A DNA stretch of 35,568 nt, taken from the NCBI GenBank assembly GCA_937925655.1, contig CALAMC010000099.1, positions 1 through 35,568 of the forward strand. The letters are read 5' to 3'. The notes under the pieces were generated by a model. The model searched no databases, was not told the origin of the DNA, and saw only the letters and a list, made by a program, of their open reading frames with translations. Each line of letters begins with the position of its first letter. Position 1 is the first letter of the stretch. A program made the translations under genes and the position numbers. The stretch comes from an uncultured candidate division Zixibacteria bacterium. Lineage in GTDB: Bacteria; Zixibacteria; MSB-5A5; GN15; PGXB01. Positions 33,193 through 35,568 of this stretch are shown in pieces.

Positions 33193-34086
33193 ATGAGATT
33201 CGGAATCATTGCAAATTTAAATCGGCCCGGCGCCGCCGACGCCATCAAACGGGTTATCACCTGGTGCCGGAAAAAAGGATATTCGGTTATTATCAGCGAA
33301 GATATAAAAGAAGCCGCGGATGAGGGGGTGGCGAATTCCCCGCAAAGAGAACTCTGGAAACATGCTGATATCATCGTCTCGCTGGGCGGTGATGGTACTA
33401 TTTTGGCTACCGTCCGGGCTTTGGGGAAAAACTCCCGTCCCATTCTCGGAATAAATCTGGGCTCACTGGGATTTTTAACCCAGGTGCTTCCCGAGCAACT
33501 CGAAGCGGCTCTGGAGAGGCTGGCCGGCAATGATTTTCAAATCGAAGAACGCATGTTACTCAAGACGGAAATCCTCAACGGCGGCGGCCTGGAGTCACCC
33601 TATGCTCTAAACGACATCGTCGTCGATAAAGGCAGTGTTTCACGGGTAATCAATATCAGTCTGTATGCCGACGGGGAATATATTTCATCTTATACGGCCG
33701 ATGGTCTTCTGGTGGCGACCCCGACCGGTTCAACCGCCTATTCGCTGGCCGTCGGCGGGCCGATTTTAAATCCAGCCATGCAGGCGATCATTGTGTCACC
33801 TATTTCGCCTTTTTCTCTGACTTCTCGGCCTTTGGTTTTCGCGCCCGATATCGAGCTGGAAATTCGCGTTCGTTCCGGCCATGGCGACGTGCTTTTAACC
33901 ATCGACGGTCAGGTCGCCCGGAGTTTCTCACCGACCGGGTCGCTTAAGATCCGCCGCGCCCGTCATACCGCTAAATTCATCAAACTGGCCGAAAATTCCT
34001 TCTATAATATATTACGGCAGAAACTCCATTGGGGCAAACTGCCGGTGGTCGATTACGAGAAGTCCGATTTCCGCGAGAATTTCTGA
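33193..34086 (+). CDS. nadK: NAD kinase (ATP-NAD kinase family)
   Basis: Phosphorylates NAD to NADP. The 297-residue protein has the GGDG motif (65-68) in SLGGDGTILATVRAL, the NLGSLGFLTQV segment, and the diglycine-type ATPTGSTAYSLAVGGPI region, all diagnostic for the family. Length is typical. It is the last gene of the xseA-nadK operon, one base after the dxs stop; GAG four bases before the ATG is the only ribosome-site-like sequence. NADPH is required by the MEP pathway, a loose functional link. The gap after it (34087-34191) has no convincing terminator or promoter. Confidence 0.95.
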   Translation: MRFGIIANLNRPGAADAIKRVITWCRKKGYSVIISEDIKEAADEGVANSPQRELWKHADIIVSLGGDGTILATVRALGKNSRPILGINLGSLGFLTQVLPEQLEAALERLAGNDFQIEERMLLKTEILNGGGLESPYALNDIVVDKGSVSRVINISLYADGEYISSYTADGLLVATPTGSTAYSLAVGGPILNPAMQAIIVSPISPFSLTSRPLVFAPDIELEIRVRSGHGDVLLTIDGQVARSFSPTGSLKIRRARHTAKFIKLAENSFYNILRQKLHWGKLPVVDYEKSDFRENF

Positions 34087-34191
34087 CGATTTTCGAATAA
34101 TTATATTCTTTATCCCGTATTTAAAAAAAGAGTTGCCTCTCAACGATTAAATGACTTTTTTTGAACGTCCAATTTTTTACCGGAGGTATTT

Positions 34192-34923
34192 ATGGATGAA
34201 TCCACGTCTATGCCAGTGAATGACACACCTGCCCCTGTTACCGAAAAAGGACTCGCCTTTAAAGGACTTTGGCGGGTTTTTTACGAGCCCACCGCATTTT
34301 TTGCAAAGATGAAAGACAACCCGAAAATTTTATGGGCCTGGATAATGTCAACTTTGCTGATTGTTGCCTTTATGTATGGTGCGTCTGATATTATTGCCCA
34401 AATACAACTCGATACCGCCCGTGCGCAGGGACAGAACATCCCCGACAATATCCCCATGGCCTATATCAAGATCCCCATCATTATCTTCTCCGCATTAGCT
34501 TTCGGAATTCTGCCTTTGATCTATGCCGGGATCGCCATGTTCTGGGGCAATTTCGTCTTTGGCGGTTTGGTCCGCTATAAACAACTACTGTGCGTTTCGG
34601 TTTACGCCTTGCTGATTTACAGCTTTGGCTCGCTTTTGCATTTGCCGCTGGTTCTGGCCAAGCAAAGCATGACCGTGACCTTTTCGCCCGGCGTTTTGGT
34701 GGCCGATCAGGGTATGCAGAGTCTGGCCTTTGTAGCTCTATCGAAATTTGGTGTATTTAATATCTGGGAATACTTTGCCTTTTCGATTGGTGTCGGTGTA
34801 ATGTATGGTTTCAAGAACAAGAACGGCTATATTATCGGCCTGTTGACCCTTGGTCTGATTTCCGCACTGCATGTTTTATCCACCTGGATCGGGGCGGGCA
34901 TGTCGGCCCAAATCGGAGGGTGA
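34192..34923 (+). CDS. Yip1-family multi-pass membrane protein
   Basis: A 243-residue membrane protein. After an N-terminal cytoplasmic part of about 45 residues that includes FKGLWRVFYEPTAFFAKMKDNP, it has five or six hydrophobic helices (~47-66, ~90-115, ~125-150, ~175-205 and ~210-235). The start, with a P..(F/W)F..(M/I)...P pattern just before the first helix, is typical of bacterial YIP1-domain proteins. Their function is not known; a role in membrane organisation or transport is often proposed. The ATG has an excellent GGAGG ribosome site. The gene lies alone between nadK and tRNA-Gly. Confidence 0.75.
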   Translation: MDESTSMPVNDTPAPVTEKGLAFKGLWRVFYEPTAFFAKMKDNPKILWAWIMSTLLIVAFMYGASDIIAQIQLDTARAQGQNIPDNIPMAYIKIPIIIFSALAFGILPLIYAGIAMFWGNFVFGGLVRYKQLLCVSVYALLIYSFGSLLHLPLVLAKQSMTVTFSPGVLVADQGMQSLAFVALSKFGVFNIWEYFAFSIGVGVMYGFKNKNGYIIGLLTLGLISALHVLSTWIGAGMSAQIGG

Positions 34924-34963
34924 GGCATAGAGTAAAATATTTTAAATAAACCGGTGAAACCAG

Positions 34964-34992
34964 TTGCCAATTTCTTCGGGCCATCGTAATAT
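34964..34992 (+). promoter_or_regulatory. promoter of tRNA-Gly
   Basis: TTGCCA (34964-34969), 17 bases, TAATAT (34987-34992), 11 bases before the mature tRNA 5' end. The -10 lies inside the loop of a perfect inverted repeat (GGGCCAT 34978-34984 and ATGGCCC 34993-34999). Confidence 0.55.
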
Positions 34993-35003
34993 ATGGCCCG
35001 CAA

Positions 35004-35076
35004 GCGGGAGTAACTCAGCTGGCAGAGTCACAGCCTTCCAAGCTGTTGGTCGCGGGTTCGAGCCCCGTCTCCCGCT
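35004..35076 (+). tRNA. tRNA-Gly (anticodon UCC)
   Basis: A complete 73-base cloverleaf. The acceptor stem is GCGGGAG (35004-35010) with CTCCCGC (35069-35075). The D-arm contains AGCTGGCAGAG. The anticodon stem ACAGC/GCTGT closes the loop CTTCCAA with anticodon TCC. The T-arm contains GGTTCGAGCCC. Discriminator is U, as usual for bacterial tRNA-Gly. The 3' CCA is not encoded. Seven T residues follow closely (35078-35084) and may end transcription. Confidence 0.96.
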
Positions 35077-35322
35077 CTTTTTTTGTACCAAACGACACCA
35101 AATTACGAAAAAATATGCTAAAGTCGGGCGTGCCAATTGATTTTTGGCGACCATTTTTTGCCCCGCCCAGGTCAATTTTTAAAAAATATTGTATTATTTT
35201 TTAGCAATCGGCTCAAAGATACTCCAATCCGGCCGATAAAACAAGGGATAAGCCGGCTAAAAAATATGGGAATGGGCCTATACTTTTGCGCGAAAAAATC
35301 ATTGGGGGACAAAAAAATCCAC
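35077..35322 (+). other. AT-rich intergenic region with inverted repeats, no gene seen
   Basis: Between tRNA-Gly and the next promoter there is no convincing open reading frame. It holds a small GCCAA/TTGGC hairpin (around 35131-35147). It also holds a longer split inverted repeat: 35196-35205 with 35256-35265, and 35210-35213 with 35251-35254. A competing 6-base pairing joins 35207-35212 and 35232-35237. Nothing here matches a known RNA family that I can recognise. Confidence 0.5.
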
Positions 35323-35350
35323 TTGACAAGCTTATGACGCCTTCTATATT
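35323..35350 (+). promoter_or_regulatory. strong sigma70-type promoter of the tRNA-Thr-tuf transcript
   Basis: An exact TTGACA (35323-35328), 16 bases, TATATT (35345-35350). The predicted start near 35357 falls within a 7-pair hairpin (35355-35361 with 35368-35374), 45 bases before tRNA-Thr. Confidence 0.75.
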
Positions 35351-35401
35351 GAGGGCTCGTCTTTAAGGGCGAGCTATACCTATTTTGGGCAAAACGCTTA
35401 A

Positions 35402-35474
35402 GCCCAAGTAGCTCAGTTGGTAGAGCACATCCTTGGTAAGGATGAGGTCACCGGTTCGATCCCGGTCTTGGGCT
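35402..35474 (+). tRNA. tRNA-Thr (anticodon GGU)
   Basis: A complete 73-base cloverleaf. The acceptor is GCCCAAG (35402-35408) with CTTGGGC (35467-35473). The D-arm contains AGCTCAGTTGGTAGAGC. The anticodon stem CATCC/GGATG closes the loop TTGGTAA with anticodon GGT. The T-stem ACCGG/CCGGT closes TTCGATC. The discriminator is U rather than the A common in bacterial tRNA-Thr. CCA is not encoded. Placement before tuf matches the tRNA-tufB operon of many bacteria. Confidence 0.96.
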
Positions 35475-35513
35475 TTAACATAACGAAAGAATGATTGGAA
35501 GGATTTTTTCTCT

Positions 35514-35568
35514 ATGGCGAAAGAGAAATTTATACGGAACAAGCCTCATGTAAACGTGGGGACGATAG
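35514..35568 (+). CDS. tuf: elongation factor Tu, N-terminal codons only
   Basis: The last 55 bases encode MAKEKFIRNKPHVNVGTI, the highly conserved start of EF-Tu just before its first GTP-binding motif. EF-Tu carries aminoacyl-tRNA to the ribosome. GGAAGGA (35497-35503) lies ten bases before the ATG. It follows tRNA-Thr by 39 bases with no promoter between, so both should be on one transcript. The rest is outside the window. Confidence 0.95.
   Translation, partial: MAKEKFIRNKPHVNVGTI

Noticed and set aside
34942..35175. Minus-strand 77-codon reading frame containing RRGSNPRPTAWKAVTLPAELL
   Set aside because: This is the well-known spurious translation of the antisense of a tRNA-Gly gene; the tRNA itself explains the sequence.
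35137..35337. 66-codon plus-strand reading frame before tRNA-Thr
   Set aside because: No ribosome site or recognisable domain, it runs through the inverted repeats and the tRNA-Thr promoter.
1..35568. Mobile element, prophage, CRISPR or defence cassette
   Set aside because: No transposase, integrase, repeat-spacer array or toxin-like pair was seen; nearly all genes are conserved housekeeping genes in compact operons.

Overview
The window looks like a chromosomal, mostly housekeeping stretch from a diderm (Gram-negative-type) bacterium of moderate GC content. Evidence for an outer membrane is MlaE/MlaF-type lipid transport genes, several lipobox-bearing secreted proteins and a probable outer-membrane beta-barrel. 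Isoprenoids come from the MEP pathway (dxs, ispA, uppS). GTG and TTG starts are common, and neighbouring genes very often overlap by 1-11 bases. I could not assign a phylum from sequence alone. The gene content and style would fit an uncultured lineage near the FCB group (for example Zixibacteria), but that is a guess.

Layout. Positions 1-2124 hold three minus-strand genes: the N-terminal part of an AlkA-like DNA glycosylase, a lipoprotein of unknown function with a clear terminator, and an orphan PTS EIIA domain protein. From 2362 almost everything is on the plus strand. 2362-9166 is aspS, phoH, pgpH (c-di-AMP phosphodiesterase type), ybeY and a CorC/CBS membrane protein. 9335-10660 is a separate glnA with its own promoter and terminator. 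10893-13967 is a purine block, purN-purC-purH. 14050-22514 is a long compact run: smg (DUF494), coaBC, family-4 uracil-DNA glycosylase, dnaB, mlaE, mlaF, radA, a flavin reductase-like gene and tgt. A minus-strand beta-barrel gene converges on and overlaps the end of tgt. 23217-26945 is an envelope and lipid group: a secreted protein, uppS, cdsA, a UbiA-family prenyltransferase and an NlpC/P60 lipoprotein. 26981-28804 is uvrC. 28864-34086 is xseA-xseB-ispA-dxs-nadK. A Yip1-family membrane protein follows. The window ends with tRNA-Gly(UCC), tRNA-Thr(GGU) and the first codons of tuf (EF-Tu).

Together the genes cover translation and tRNA modification (aspS, ybeY, tgt, tuf, tRNAs), replication and repair (dnaB, radA, uvrC, xseAB, udg, alkA), nucleotide, cofactor and nitrogen metabolism (purNCH, coaBC, nadK, glnA), and lipid and envelope supply (dxs, ispA, uppS, cdsA, mlaEF). 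I see no CRISPR array, insertion sequence, prophage, toxin-antitoxin or defence cassette, and no gene cluster that demands a new biological system. The observations most worth testing are small-scale. A ten-A run lies exactly at the CoaC-CoaB domain junction, with immediate stops in both other frames. A hairpin lies between the best Shine-Dalgarno and the ATG of pgpH. Several promoter-like -10 boxes lie so close to start codons that the mRNAs may be leaderless. Structured inverted repeats lie upstream of the tRNA-Thr-tuf promoter.
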